A DNA stretch of 64,000 nt from Sediminibacterium sp. Its GTDB lineage: Bacteria; Bacteroidota; Bacteroidia; B-17B0; Aurantibacillaceae. Location of the stretch: contig JASGCO010000004.1 of assembly GCA_030054095.1 (NCBI GenBank), positions 170,739-234,738 on the forward strand, read 5' to 3'. Both the position numbers and the translations under genes were made by a program. Positions 27,614-37,348 of this stretch are shown here, one piece after another; position 1 is the first letter of the stretch; every line of letters begins with the position of its first letter. The notes beneath the pieces are model-generated. The model had not been told where the DNA came from and made no database searches. It was given only the letters and a program-made list of their open reading frames with translations.

Positions 27614-28693
27614 TCATCGCTTTTTATTAATATCTATTTTAAGTGAAAAAATATTTGAATACAATGCGATAGAATTATCGCCAATATCGGTAAGTGCATA
27701 ATCGAGCGCAAATATTTTATACCGGATACCTACACCTACATTTGGCTGAACGGTTGTTACAAAATTTTTACCATTATCACTTAACTGCCGCTGTATATTC
27801 CCCAAACCACCACGCAGAAAGATGAACCCTTTATATCCCACTTCTGTGCCAAGAGCAGGCTCCATACTCCACACACTGGTTTTTACAACGGTGTTACGTT
27901 TCCCGTCAAATGTGTTAATCAGGTTCAGTTCTCCCAGAACCGAAATACGGTCTTTCCAAAAATAAAAGGTTCTGCTGCCTCCCATTACCAAACGCGGAAC
28001 CGTTACTTCCAGTGAATTGGATGGAATATCGTTTCCGGTTTGCTGAAATACCGCCTTTTCATTTTCATCCAGGCTAACCGACCACGCATTAAACGTTCCG
28101 GAGATATCCCGTCCCATTACCGCCAGATTCCAGTCTTTGTATTTATACTGCGCGCCTGCATCTAATCCAAATCCCCAGGCCCCGCCAAAATCGCCCAAAC
28201 GGCGGCGTATTATTTTAAAACTACCTCCAAGCTGCACCCCTTTTAATTGTGGAATAACCCGTGCATACGACAATAAAACGGCCGCGTCCACCGCGTTAAA
28301 GGTCTTAATACGACTATAATCAACGTTACCATTGGCATCTACCAGTTCAAGTGTATTCGGGATATTATCAATACCAAAACGAATAAACGACACTCCCGCT
28401 ACACTGTTCGAATCAATGCGTTTCGACAAAGCGCCGTAATCGTATTTGGCAATACCAGCAAAATACTCGGCATGCATCAACCCGAGTTGCAAATCGCTGT
28501 TTTGTCGTAAAAGTCCGGCCGGGTTCCAGTAACCCGCGGTCACATCTCCCACAGTAGCCACACCGGTATTACCCATTCCTAATGCCCGGGCCCCTACACC
28601 AATGTTTAAAAATTCGTTGCTATATTTTGCCACCTGAGCCACACCACCCAGTGTTAAGAAAAAAAGTGCTGTTCCTAAAACTATCCGAATCAT
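27614..28693 (-). CDS. porV2: Type IX secretion system protein PorV2 (PorV/PorQ family)
   Basis: About 359 residues from ATG 28693, giving the signal peptide MIRIVLGTALFFLTLGGVAQ; an in-frame ATG further upstream is disfavoured because it would add 16 residues before it. The rest is a FadL-like outer-membrane barrel with the PorV start pattern (FLNIGVGARALGMGNTGVAT, GYWNPAGL). PorV proteins shuttle T9SS cargo from the translocon to the PorU sortase. The gene order porV2-porU2 is the usual pairing. Confidence 0.88.
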   Translation of the reverse strand: MIRIVLGTALFFLTLGGVAQVAKYSNEFLNIGVGARALGMGNTGVATVGDVTAGYWNPAGLLRQNSDLQLGLMHAEYFAGIAKYDYGALSKRIDSNSVAGVSFIRFGIDNIPNTLELVDANGNVDYSRIKTFNAVDAAVLLSYARVIPQLKGVQLGGSFKIIRRRLGDFGGAWGFGLDAGAQYKYKDWNLAVMGRDISGTFNAWSVSLDENEKAVFQQTGNDIPSNSLEVTVPRLVMGGSRTFYFWKDRISVLGELNLINTFDGKRNTVVKTSVWSMEPALGTEVGYKGFIFLRGGLGNIQRQLSDNGKNFVTTVQPNVGVGIRYKIFALDYALTDIGDNSIALYSNIFSLKIDINKKR

Positions 28694-28815
28694 AGAATGA
28701 TTTAAATTTAAGAAAAAAACGGGGATTTCCGCTTTAGACAAGTGCTAAACGCTTAAAAATGAGCAATATTGTGTTGTTGATGAGTAAATTAAAGGGATAA
28801 TCTTCCCTCATTTAG

Positions 28816-29253
28816 CTATAAGTCCACCTTACGGCGATTGATCTTCTTATCACTTAAACGTTTTTTACCTTCCTTCCGGACTTTTTTACTGGCGATGGTA
28901 GGTTTCGTTGAGATTCGTTTAACCTTGGGTTTCAGCGCTTTCTGAAACAATTGTACCAGTTTATCAAACGCTTCCGATTTATTTTTGAGTTGGGTCCGGT
29001 ATTTTTCGGACGCTACCGACAACACCATGCGTTTCGTTTTTGCCACCAACCGTTCTACCTGCAATGCTTCCAGTTTCGACAAAAGCAAGGTCTTTTGCGC
29101 CGGAGTCAGCACCAGTGAACGCTCAATACTAAACAATACCTCCACGCGGGTTTCTACCTTATTAACATTTTGTCCGCCACTACCGCTGCTTCTCGATGTT
29201 TTAAATACGATTTCTGATTCAAGCGTTTCTATCTGTTCTTTACTTAATAACAT
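28816..29253 (-). CDS. arfB: Ribosome-rescue peptidyl-tRNA hydrolase ArfB
   Basis: The 145-residue protein has the class I release-factor catalytic GGQ motif (SSGSGGQNVNKVETRVEV, GGQ at 26-28) but none of the codon-recognition domains, and a Lys/Arg-rich tail (KKRLSDKKINRRKV) that enters the empty mRNA channel. This is the ArfB/YaeJ layout: it frees peptides from ribosomes stalled on mRNA ends. Confidence 0.92.
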   Translation of the reverse strand: MLLSKEQIETLESEIVFKTSRSSGSGGQNVNKVETRVEVLFSIERSLVLTPAQKTLLLSKLEALQVERLVAKTKRMVLSVASEKYRTQLKNKSEAFDKLVQLFQKALKPKVKRISTKPTIASKKVRKEGKKRLSDKKINRRKVDL

Positions 29254-29317
29254 AAACCCGTTTAATACTTAAATATCACTATAAAGTAAATGATTTTTTT
29301 AATAAGTAGTTTTAATC

Positions 29318-30601
29318 ATGCTTAGGTTCCTATTTCTGATTTTGGTAATTCCCCGTCTTTATTCCGGTCAAACCATACAAGACTGTAAAAAACGATTTCA
29401 TACCTACCTTAACTTCAGGGAACAACTTTCCAACCGGGTAGAATTTACTTCCGATGCGATCTTCTTTCTTAATAGAAAAGGGCAGAAAGAATTAGCCGTT
29501 TATCAGCATGAAATAAACATGATTGCAGAATTTTTCGAGAACACAACACCCGCAGAACAAATGGAATTCATCAGAAAAAAAGGCTTGACAAAATACAGTA
29601 AACGACAACGTGATAGCCTTTGGATTTTAATGGACGATGACAAAAAACCATCGAAACGCAAACGCCAAAAGCCACTTCAAGGCTACCGTATTGCCATTGA
29701 TGCCGGACACTTTGCGGCCAACATACAAGAAGCCCGTCTGGAACAAAAATTTCTCGCCATTGTGAAAGACAGTTTACGTTCTCCAGGCGACACCAGCTTT
29801 TTATTTGAAGCCGAACTCAATTTTATTACTGCACAACTGATTCAGAAAAAACTAGAAGAAGCAGGCGCAACAGTATTCAATCCCCGCAAAAGTAAAGGCT
29901 TAACCGCGCTGGGCTGCAGTTATGCTGATTGGTTCAGGCTCTATCGAGAACGCACACTGGACAGTTTACAACGTTGTAAAGAACTAAGTGAAGAAAGAGC
30001 TCAACAATTAAAATTACTTAGTCCTTACAAATTATTCTGGGCCTTTTTCCGGGATTTTGAGTTAGCACATCGCGCAAGGTTAATTAATCAGCAAAAGCCT
30101 CACCTCACTCTGATTGTACATTACAATGTGGATGAACAAAATGCTCCCTGGATCAGGTTAAGTTCCCGAAATGCCACCATGTGTTTTATAGGCGGAGCTT
30201 TTACTGCCGATAACCTTAGCAAAACCGAAAGTTACCTGCATTTTATCCGGATGGTTTTGAGTAATCAGTTAAATGAATCAGAAAAACTGAGTGCTTTGAC
30301 CGTTACAGCATTCAGCAACCGTCTTCAAATTAACAAAGCGCACACCGAAGACATAGACTACCTGAACGACAACTGTCTTAAAACAAACAGTGAAGGCGTC
30401 TTTTCACGAAACCTAATGCTTTGCCGCCTGATTAACTCCCCTCTGGTTTACGGGGAAGCACTTTTTCAGGATAATGTAATGGAATTTGACCGTTTACTCC
30501 AGGCCGTTTCATCTACAGATAAAACACCACTCACTTCACGTCTGGCATCAGTAGCGGAATGTTACACGGAGGCGGTTATCAATTACTGTAAAAACAAGTA
30601 A
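29318..30601 (+). CDS. N-acetylmuramoyl-L-alanine amidase-like protein (Amidase_3 family)
   Basis: The 427-residue protein has a signal peptide (MLRFLFLILVIPRLYSGQ), a helical lysine-rich segment, then a zinc-amidase domain from about residue 120: IAIDAGHFAAN with the first zinc His, FEAELNF with the Glu, IVHYNVDE with the second His, and a late Glu in YGEALFQDN. Amidase_3 enzymes cut the bond between muramic acid and stem peptide in the periplasm. The domain carries an insertion of about 60 residues between the Glu and the second His, so activity is likely but not certain. Confidence 0.78.
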   Translation: MLRFLFLILVIPRLYSGQTIQDCKKRFHTYLNFREQLSNRVEFTSDAIFFLNRKGQKELAVYQHEINMIAEFFENTTPAEQMEFIRKKGLTKYSKRQRDSLWILMDDDKKPSKRKRQKPLQGYRIAIDAGHFAANIQEARLEQKFLAIVKDSLRSPGDTSFLFEAELNFITAQLIQKKLEEAGATVFNPRKSKGLTALGCSYADWFRLYRERTLDSLQRCKELSEERAQQLKLLSPYKLFWAFFRDFELAHRARLINQQKPHLTLIVHYNVDEQNAPWIRLSSRNATMCFIGGAFTADNLSKTESYLHFIRMVLSNQLNESEKLSALTVTAFSNRLQINKAHTEDIDYLNDNCLKTNSEGVFSRNLMLCRLINSPLVYGEALFQDNVMEFDRLLQAVSSTDKTPLTSRLASVAECYTEAVINYCKNK

Positions 30602-30713
30602 CCTATTACATAAAAGGATCTGAAAAAAAGAATGAAATTATGTGCCAAAAATTTGTTTAAATTTTATCTGATTTCTTTGTTATATAAGGCTCAAGATAAA
30701 ACCGAAACAGGCC

Positions 30714-31394
30714 TTAAGACACCAGATTATTTTTTAGCGCATACATCACTACCCCCACTACATTTTTAGCATTAATTTTCTGAAAAATACTCTCTCTGTG
30801 TTTGTTTACGGTATTTAAACTAATGTTAAGCTTATCCGCAATTTCCTGAGAACTGAACTCCTTACAAATTAAACGGATAATTTCTATTTCCCGTTCCGAA
30901 AGGTGGTTGGCATCGTTTAACTGCTTGCTTTTTTGGTTAGATACCATTCCTTTTACAAGCGACTTCGAAATATTATCGGGAAAATAAAACCCGGAGGCCA
31001 TAATTGAATCTATTGCCCGAACAACCGTTTCAATAGCGGCATCCTTCAACAGAAAACCTTTTGCACCTTTATCTACCAAATGAAAAATAATTTCCGTTTC
31101 ATTGTGCATTGTAAGCATCAAAGCGTGCATGTTCGGGTATTCGGTATTTAATCTGATAAGGGTTTCGATACCATCCATTTCAGGCATTTGAATATCGAGA
31201 ATAACAACGTGAGGCAATTCTTCGCGGCAACGGCGCAATCCCTGAAAAAAATCCTTCCCATTCGATGCCTCCAGCATTACATCCAGATGCTCAAATTCCT
31301 CGAGTAAAGAAATTAAACCTTTGCGAAAAAGAGCCTGATCATCTACTATTGCCACCCTGACCGTTTCTGCCCTATTATGTCTGTTAAATCTCAA
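30714..31394 (-). CDS. LuxR-type (NarL/FixJ) response regulator
   Basis: The 226-residue protein has a receiver domain (acidic pair VDDQ, phosphoacceptor Asp in VILDIQMPEMDG, Thr in LTMH, Lys in FLLKD) and a C-terminal LuxR helix-turn-helix (LSEREIEIIRLI, SQEIADKLNISLNTVNKHR). No histidine kinase is next to it, so it is an orphan in this window. The start is TTG at 31394; a GTG about 13 codons downstream is possible but would cut the first strand short. Confidence 0.92.
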   Translation of the reverse strand: MRFNRHNRAETVRVAIVDDQALFRKGLISLLEEFEHLDVMLEASNGKDFFQGLRRCREELPHVVILDIQMPEMDGIETLIRLNTEYPNMHALMLTMHNETEIIFHLVDKGAKGFLLKDAAIETVVRAIDSIMASGFYFPDNISKSLVKGMVSNQKSKQLNDANHLSEREIEIIRLICKEFSSQEIADKLNISLNTVNKHRESIFQKINAKNVVGVVMYALKNNLVS

Positions 31395-31487
31395 ATCAAG
31401 ATTTTTTACGTTCCAACAGCTAAAGTAGTATATTTTTCCTTATCAGAATTAAAAAAAGCATGAGATTAAGCATTCCTCTGCATGACA

Positions 31488-32459
31488 TTAATGAGATAAT
31501 ACCTTTATCAGTTTTTCCAATACAGGATCTATGCGCTCGATGTGCTTAACGGCATTCTCGAATGGCGTTAACGCTACCTGCCGGTTAATAATACCCACCA
31601 TACAACCGCGCTTTCCCGACATTAGCTCAAGTACAGCATGATATCCAACAATGCTGGCATTCACTCTTTCCATGCAAGTAGGCGCGCCTCCCCTCTGGAT
31701 ATGACCGAGTATACTCACCTTTACATCTAGCCCTGCGCAATACGGCTTTATCGTTTCAGCTAACTTATATGCCCCTCCTACTTCATCCCCTTCTGACACC
31801 ACTATAATACGACTGCCTTTGTTATGGCGCCAACCCTTTATTTTTTCAATTAAATCACCTAAATCGTTATTAAGTTCCGGTATTAACAATGCTTCAGCAC
31901 CTCCGGCAATGGCACTTCGCAAAGCAATAAGCCCGGCATCACGCCCCATCATCTCTATGATAAATACTCTATCGTGGCTCTCCGCAGTATCTCTTATTTT
32001 GTCAATAGCATCCACTGCCGTGTTAATAGCTGTATCATAACCTATCGTAAAATCCGTTCCCACCAAATCGTTATCAATTGTTCCTGCGCATCCTAAAACA
32101 GCAATATCTGAATGCTTTGCCAACTCAATAGCTCCCCTGAAACTGCCGTCACCACCAATCACAATCATTCCATCCAGCGCATGCTGCTGTATGGTTGTAA
32201 CTGCTTGTTTTAAACCCTCCGTTGTCCGGAACCGTTCACTACGTGCCGTTTTCAATATAGTTCCCCCTTTATTGATAATACCGCTGACCTCTTTATGATT
32301 TAAAATACAGAACTGATTATCTATCAAGCCATCGTACCCTCTTAAAAAACCAACCACTTCTATTTGATGATACAAAGCCGTTCTCACCACAGCCCTGATA
32401 CAAGCATTCATTCCCGGAGAATCGCCTCCTGATGTTAATAATCCAATACGTTTAATCAT
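31488..32459 (-). CDS. pfkA: ATP-dependent 6-phosphofructokinase
   Basis: A 323-residue group I phosphofructokinase that turns fructose 6-phosphate into fructose 1,6-bisphosphate in glycolysis. Motifs: TSGGDSPGMNACIRA (ATP site), VIGGDGSF with the GGDG that marks ATP rather than pyrophosphate use, GTIDNDL with the catalytic Asp, MMGRDAG, and HIQRGG. Length is typical. It is divergent from ruvX. Confidence 0.95.
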   Translation of the reverse strand: MIKRIGLLTSGGDSPGMNACIRAVVRTALYHQIEVVGFLRGYDGLIDNQFCILNHKEVSGIINKGGTILKTARSERFRTTEGLKQAVTTIQQHALDGMIVIGGDGSFRGAIELAKHSDIAVLGCAGTIDNDLVGTDFTIGYDTAINTAVDAIDKIRDTAESHDRVFIIEMMGRDAGLIALRSAIAGGAEALLIPELNNDLGDLIEKIKGWRHNKGSRIIVVSEGDEVGGAYKLAETIKPYCAGLDVKVSILGHIQRGGAPTCMERVNASIVGYHAVLELMSGKRGCMVGIINRQVALTPFENAVKHIERIDPVLEKLIKVLSH

Positions 32460-32600
32460 ATTTAAAAGTAATTAAAATTTAACTGTTCACATTATCATCC
32501 GGAAATATAAACAAGGCAATGGCTTTTCCTTAACTTTAAAAAGATTATAGCTCTCATTTTTACAATATTTAAGATTTAAAAACGTTCATAAACAAGAAGG

Positions 32601-33017
32601 ATGGCACGATTATTGGCGATAGATTATGGAAGCAAACGCGTTGGTCTGGCAGTGAGTGATCCATTACAGATTGTAGCTACAGGACTGACCACTGTACATA
32701 GTAAAGATGTCATTGTATTTCTGGAGAATTATTTTAAACAGGAAGTGGTGGAAACGATCATAGTAGGCGAACCCAAAACACTGAATAATTTAAAAAGTGC
32801 CAGTGCCCGGTTTATTGATCCCTTTGTAAGGCATCTGCAAAAAAAATTCCCGGAAAAAAATATTATCCGGTATGATGAACGATTTACTTCTACTATTGCC
32901 CATCAAACCATGTTGATGGGAGGAGTGAAAAAAAAAGACCGTCAAAATAAAGAAACCGTAGATCTGATCAGCGCCATTATTATTCTTCAGGATTACATGG
33001 CATCAGTTAAAAAATAA
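32601..33017 (+). CDS. ruvX: Holliday junction resolvase RuvX (YqgF family)
   Basis: A 138-residue RNase H-fold nuclease. The start motif LAIDYGSKRVGLAVSD holds the first catalytic Asp; VGEPKTLNN holds the Glu; YDERFTS and the final acidic VDLISA complete the site. Family members resolve Holliday junctions or process pre-16S rRNA 5' ends (YqgF). It lies 27 bp before a LOG-family gene on the same strand. Confidence 0.92.
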   Translation: MARLLAIDYGSKRVGLAVSDPLQIVATGLTTVHSKDVIVFLENYFKQEVVETIIVGEPKTLNNLKSASARFIDPFVRHLQKKFPEKNIIRYDERFTSTIAHQTMLMGGVKKKDRQNKETVDLISAIIILQDYMASVKK

Positions 33018-33044
33018 GTATAACATCATTTTAAATTAAAGTAT

Positions 33045-33761
33045 ATGACTCAGCAAGAAGGTGAAGAAAAAATAAGAAAAGCATTTGCTACTAAAGACTG
33101 GAACGACCTTAAAGCGCAAGATTCCTGGCAGGTGTTTAAAATTATGAGTGAGTTTGTAGAAGGTTTTGAAAAAATGCAACGTATTGGTCCTTGCGTTTCC
33201 ATTTTTGGTAGTGCACGTACTAAACCAGACAGTAAATACTATATTCTGGCAGAAGAGATTGCCTATAAACTGGTACAGGAAGGTTATGGGATTATTACCG
33301 GCGGAGGTCCCGGAATTATGGAAGCAGCCAATAAAGGGGCACGGAGAGGAAATGGAAAAAGCGTAGGTTTAAACATTGTTTTACCGTTTGAACAAAAGCA
33401 TAATGACTTTATTGATAACGATAAATGCATTGACTTTGATTACTTCTTTGTCCGCAAAACCATTTTCCTGAAGTATTCACAGGGATTTATCGGAATGCCG
33501 GGAGGCTTTGGCACTATGGATGAATTATTTGAATCGCTTACGCTCGTACAAACACACAAGATAGCCCAATTTCCGGTAGTTCTGGTTGGTAAAAGCTACT
33601 GGACAGGTTTAATTGAGTGGCTAAAAAACACCATGCTGGAAACGGAACACAACATTAATCCCAGTGACCTGGAGTTATTTGAAATTGTAGATACCGCCGA
33701 TGACGCTGTAAAATACATTGTAGATTTTTACAGCCGTTACCTCCTTAAACCTAATTTTTAG
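33045..33761 (+). CDS. LOG family protein (TIGR00730, Rossmann fold)
   Basis: The 238-residue protein carries the LYSINE DECARBOXYLASE-like/LOG signature PGGFGTMDELFE and the nucleotide site GGGPGIMEAANKGA. Family enzymes split nucleoside 5'-monophosphates into base and ribose 5-phosphate (cytokinin-activating type); true substrates in Bacteroidota are mostly untested. Its stop overlaps the start of the acyltransferase gene by 1 bp, so the two are coupled. Confidence 0.88.
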   Translation: MTQQEGEEKIRKAFATKDWNDLKAQDSWQVFKIMSEFVEGFEKMQRIGPCVSIFGSARTKPDSKYYILAEEIAYKLVQEGYGIITGGGPGIMEAANKGARRGNGKSVGLNIVLPFEQKHNDFIDNDKCIDFDYFFVRKTIFLKYSQGFIGMPGGFGTMDELFESLTLVQTHKIAQFPVVLVGKSYWTGLIEWLKNTMLETEHNINPSDLELFEIVDTADDAVKYIVDFYSRYLLKPNF

Positions 33762-34633
33762 TGCTATCGTACTATATCATATATCCCCTCTTATACCTCA
33801 TATCCCTTCTGCCGTTTGCACTATTATATGCAATATCGGATGGTGTATATGGATTGTTATTTTATGTTTTTAAGTACCGTCGGCAAGTTGTTTGGCAAAA
33901 CCTAAAACGTTCATTCCCCGAAAAATCAGAACCAGATTTACGTGTTATTGAAAAACAATTTTACAAACACCTGAGCGATATTTTTGTTGAAACGTTTAAA
34001 GCATTAAGTATTTCGAAAACTGAACTTCAGAAGCGCGTTGTGTTTTCGGAACAGTTTAAAAAAACGTTTGATACCTACTACCAGAACAAACAAGGGGTTG
34101 TTGTTGTAATGGGTCACGTTGGTAACTGGGAATGGAGTTGTTTAGCATTTAGTGCCGGTTTTAAACAGGGTATTGATGGGTTATATCATCCTATTACCAA
34201 TAAGGGCTTTGATCACCTGATGCTAAAATTACGCGGTCGCTTTGGCGCACGTTTAATTGACATGCATCGTTTGCCCCGCTTACTTCCTGAGGTTAAACGC
34301 AGCTGCACTGCTTTATCGTTTATTGCCGATCAAACGCCATCTCATAATAACGCTTACTGGACTTCATTTCTCAATCAGGATACCGCCATCTTTTTAGGAA
34401 CAGAGCGTATTGCCGTTAAACTAAACTGGCCGGTTATATATGTGTCGGTTACAAAACCCAAACGGGGTTACTATAACATTGATTGTAAAGTACTAAGCGA
34501 ATTGCCGGGCACATTGCCGCCGGGAACAATTAGTGAGAGGCACACCAGAGCTCTTGAAAAAGACATACAGCAGGCACCGCACTTATGGCTATGGAGTCAC
34601 CGGAGATGGAAACGAAAACGTTCTTCTGATTAA
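33761..34633 (+). CDS. Lysophospholipid/lipid A acyltransferase (LpxL/HtrB family)
   Basis: The 290-residue protein has an N-terminal membrane segment (LLYLISLLPFALLYAISDGVYG) and the acyltransferase HxxxxxE motif in GHVGNWEW, followed by YHPITN and FIADQTPSHNNAYW, typical of late lipid A acyltransferases. It should act at the inner membrane and add a secondary acyl chain to lipid A. GTG at 33761 is the start, in the sequence TAGTG shared with the previous stop. A terminator follows. Confidence 0.88.
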   Translation: MLSYYIIYPLLYLISLLPFALLYAISDGVYGLLFYVFKYRRQVVWQNLKRSFPEKSEPDLRVIEKQFYKHLSDIFVETFKALSISKTELQKRVVFSEQFKKTFDTYYQNKQGVVVVMGHVGNWEWSCLAFSAGFKQGIDGLYHPITNKGFDHLMLKLRGRFGARLIDMHRLPRLLPEVKRSCTALSFIADQTPSHNNAYWTSFLNQDTAIFLGTERIAVKLNWPVIYVSVTKPKRGYYNIDCKVLSELPGTLPPGTISERHTRALEKDIQQAPHLWLWSHRRWKRKRSSD

Positions 34634-34681
34634 AACAGTTTCATACTTTTCATGATACACTACAACTTCAGAAATCTGCAA

Positions 34682-34711
34682 AATCACCTAAATAGGTGAT
34701 TCTTTGTTTCT
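34682..34711 (+). terminator. Terminator after the acyltransferase gene
   Basis: A perfect 8-bp stem (34682-34689 with 34694-34701, AATCACCT/AGGTGATT) with a 4-nt loop is followed by CTTTGTTTCT. About 20 bp further, TACTTTTG (34722-34729) matches the -7 promoter element and may serve the next gene, though its -33 element is weak. Confidence 0.65.
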
Positions 34712-34780
34712 GCCCCCTCACTACTTTTGCCCAACGGTATTTTCCTTTAGTTATTAACGGTTTCAATCCATTGACAAATT

Positions 34781-36367
34781 ATGGCCATGTATGCTACAAA
34801 ACATAAACTCCTTATGGCAGTTTTGTGTATCAATATATCTCTGTTTTCGCAAACCTTAAGTCTTGTAAAAGATATAAATACAGGGCCTATTAATAATTCG
34901 TTTCCACACTATTTATTACAGTACAACAACAAATTACATTTTGTAGCAGGAGATGGCAGTGGCCATAAATTATGGAGCAGTGACGGGACAAGTCAGGGAA
35001 CATCACTTGTAGGACCAATTCTACCCACCAATGGCATTGTAAGGCATTTAACTGCCTGCAATGGCAAATTATTCTTTTCGTATGATGATGGGGTGAATGG
35101 TTTGGAATTATGGGTTAGTGATGGCACCACAAGTGGTACTTACCTCCTGAAAGATATATGGCCCGGGAACCTGAGTTCGAATCCTCAGTTCTTTACAGTA
35201 TGTAATGGAAAACTCTTTTTCCAGGCCTCCACGGCCACACGCAGTCAGGGACTTTGGGTAACTGACGGAACCGTTAACGGTACCAGCATGGTTGGGAACC
35301 AATATGCCAGTCCATTTGGTTCAACCAGCAATTTTATAGTACTGAATACTAAAATTTACTTTGAGGGAAATGCTGGTAGTGGTTACGGACTTTGGGAAAG
35401 CGACGGAACAAATAGTGGCACACAACAACTATTAGCCGGTACCTTGAATTCTGGTTCGAGCCATGCCATTCTTGGAAACAAATTTTACTTCAGCAAAATG
35501 GATCAAACAAACGGATCTGAACTTTGGGTAAGCGATGGTACTACTTCCGGCACACAACTCCTTAAAGATATTGCTCCCGGAGCCACAGGGTCTTTTTGTG
35601 ATAATTTTATTACCCACAACAACAAGGTATATTTTAGCGCCAATAACGGTTCTACCGGAACAGAGTTATGGGTAAGTGATGGAACTCTTTCCGGAACGTA
35701 TCTTTTAGTGGATGCGAATCCCGGTACGGCCGGGTCTTCACCACAAAGTCTCACTTCCTTTAACAATTCTCTTTTTGCCTTTTGCTACAACGGCACTGAA
35801 CGGGTTCTTTACAGTAGTGATGGAACATTATCCGGAACTGTTCCTGTAAAGATCCTTTCAGGCATATCTTCGGTTCCTTATACTTATGTATTTAATGGTC
35901 AGTTATTATTTTGCGCGGGCAGCGGCGCCAACTCGATTATTTATAGCAGCAATGGAAGTAGCAATGGCACTAATCCACTGGCTCCAACGATTACTACCTA
36001 TTATAATTCAGGAGACAATTTTTTAGCCTATAACAACGAATTATTCCTTCCCGCATTTTATCAAAGCCAGGGATTGGAATTATGTAAACTAAGTTCGGTT
36101 ACAAGCCTCTATGAAAACAAAGAAACAAACACCATCCCTTTTTATCCTAACCCCGCCAGTACATCCGCCTTCCTGATTACAAATGAACTAACGCTAAAAG
36201 ATTTGCAACTTTATGATAGCAAAGGCCAAGTCGTAACGTTATCGGGAAACCCAACTAACTCAGGCCTTGAGATAAATTTTACTCATTTGGCTGATGGGGT
36301 TTATCTGCTAAGATCGAAACCTGATATCCAAACAGTTTTTTCCAAAACCATCATTGTTAAACACTAG
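34781..36367 (+). CDS. Secreted DGTxxGT-repeat protein with T9SS sorting domain
   Basis: The 528-residue protein has a signal peptide (ending NISLFSQ) and then about eight repeats of 40-50 residues with the core (E/G)LWxSDGTxSGT, such as ELWVSDGTTSGTYLLKD and ELWVSDGTLSGTYLLVD, which resemble the ELWxxDGT repeats of surface proteins in Bacteroidota and probably form a beta-propeller. The end (IPFYPNPASTSAF ... LADGVYLLRSK) is a T9SS type A domain. The ligand is unknown. Confidence 0.85.
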   Translation: MAMYATKHKLLMAVLCINISLFSQTLSLVKDINTGPINNSFPHYLLQYNNKLHFVAGDGSGHKLWSSDGTSQGTSLVGPILPTNGIVRHLTACNGKLFFSYDDGVNGLELWVSDGTTSGTYLLKDIWPGNLSSNPQFFTVCNGKLFFQASTATRSQGLWVTDGTVNGTSMVGNQYASPFGSTSNFIVLNTKIYFEGNAGSGYGLWESDGTNSGTQQLLAGTLNSGSSHAILGNKFYFSKMDQTNGSELWVSDGTTSGTQLLKDIAPGATGSFCDNFITHNNKVYFSANNGSTGTELWVSDGTLSGTYLLVDANPGTAGSSPQSLTSFNNSLFAFCYNGTERVLYSSDGTLSGTVPVKILSGISSVPYTYVFNGQLLFCAGSGANSIIYSSNGSSNGTNPLAPTITTYYNSGDNFLAYNNELFLPAFYQSQGLELCKLSSVTSLYENKETNTIPFYPNPASTSAFLITNELTLKDLQLYDSKGQVVTLSGNPTNSGLEINFTHLADGVYLLRSKPDIQTVFSKTIIVKH

Positions 36368-36369
36368 AT

Positions 36370-37323
36370 TTACTGCTTCAGGAAATAGGTTTCCAGTATC
36401 CGCTGAATAGTGTAAATACCTTCATAATTTATGTACTCCGCATCATCGTCCGGTTTATGGTAATCATCGTGTACACCGGTTGTAAATGAAAGACACCTGA
36501 TATTCTGTTTTACAAAAATACGGCAATCGGTATTAAGAATGGTTTCATCAAACGAAGGGAACAGTTTAATCCCCGTTCTAAGTTGCTTTATTTGCTTTGC
36601 TTCCTGAGTCGGTAGTGTACCAACACCATAAATATTCATAGCAGGCAAGGTTTTATCCAGACGACCAACCATATCAAAATTAAACACTTTTTTTACCGGC
36701 GGGAATGTAAATCGTATAAAATCAGAAAAGGCTGTTGATCCGAACAATCCTACTTCGTGGGCAGAATACGCCACAAATAAATAATTGTATTGCTTGTTTT
36801 GCCATTGCCTGAATGTTTTGCTTAAACCAAGCAACAACGCTATTCCCGAAGCATTATCATCTGCTCCATTATGAATCTGGTTACGCTTGCTGTACGCGAA
36901 TGACAAACTCCCTCCTAGTCCTATATGTTCGTAATGCGCACTTATTACGATTGTACTGTCCGCCTTATTATTTATAAAACAATACACATTTTGTGTAGGC
37001 ATAAAAACAGAAGCTGTGTCATTCGGGCGAAAGTTAAAGTTATGCAACTTCGGTTTGAATCCCTTTATTTGCTTCCACTGCTGCTGTATGTAACCGGCAG
37101 CTATTCGTTCCTCTCTGCTTCCTACCGGTCGGCCTTTTAAACTATCATGGGCCAATGTATAGATTATCCCTTTATAAAATTTTATCAATTGTATAGAATC
37201 GTTGACAGGCTGTGCCTTCATACCTCCCCAGGTCATAATCCCTATCCATACGCACCATTTAGCACTTATGTTTCCGATATACCATAATATACTATTACAC
37301 ATTATTCTTTCCGGTACTTTCAT
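36370..37323 (-). CDS. M28 family metallopeptidase-like protein, secreted
   Basis: A 317-residue aminopeptidase-like protein. Metal-site motifs: ISAHYEHIG (His), HNGADDNASG (bridging Asp), NFDMVGR (Asp) and GVHDDYHKPDDD (last His). In the expected EE pair of the catalytic motif the sequence reads YSAHEVGLFGS, so the general-base Glu is replaced by His while the zinc-binding Glu remains. An N-terminal hydrophobic segment (IGIMTWGGMKAQ) looks like a signal. ATG 37323 is used; ATG 37302 is possible. Activity is doubtful. Confidence 0.78.
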   Translation of the reverse strand: MKVPERIMCNSILWYIGNISAKWCVWIGIMTWGGMKAQPVNDSIQLIKFYKGIIYTLAHDSLKGRPVGSREERIAAGYIQQQWKQIKGFKPKLHNFNFRPNDTASVFMPTQNVYCFINNKADSTIVISAHYEHIGLGGSLSFAYSKRNQIHNGADDNASGIALLLGLSKTFRQWQNKQYNYLFVAYSAHEVGLFGSTAFSDFIRFTFPPVKKVFNFDMVGRLDKTLPAMNIYGVGTLPTQEAKQIKQLRTGIKLFPSFDETILNTDCRIFVKQNIRCLSFTTGVHDDYHKPDDDAEYINYEGIYTIQRILETYFLKQ

Positions 37324-37348
37324 TTTTATTTACCAATATATAAATAAA

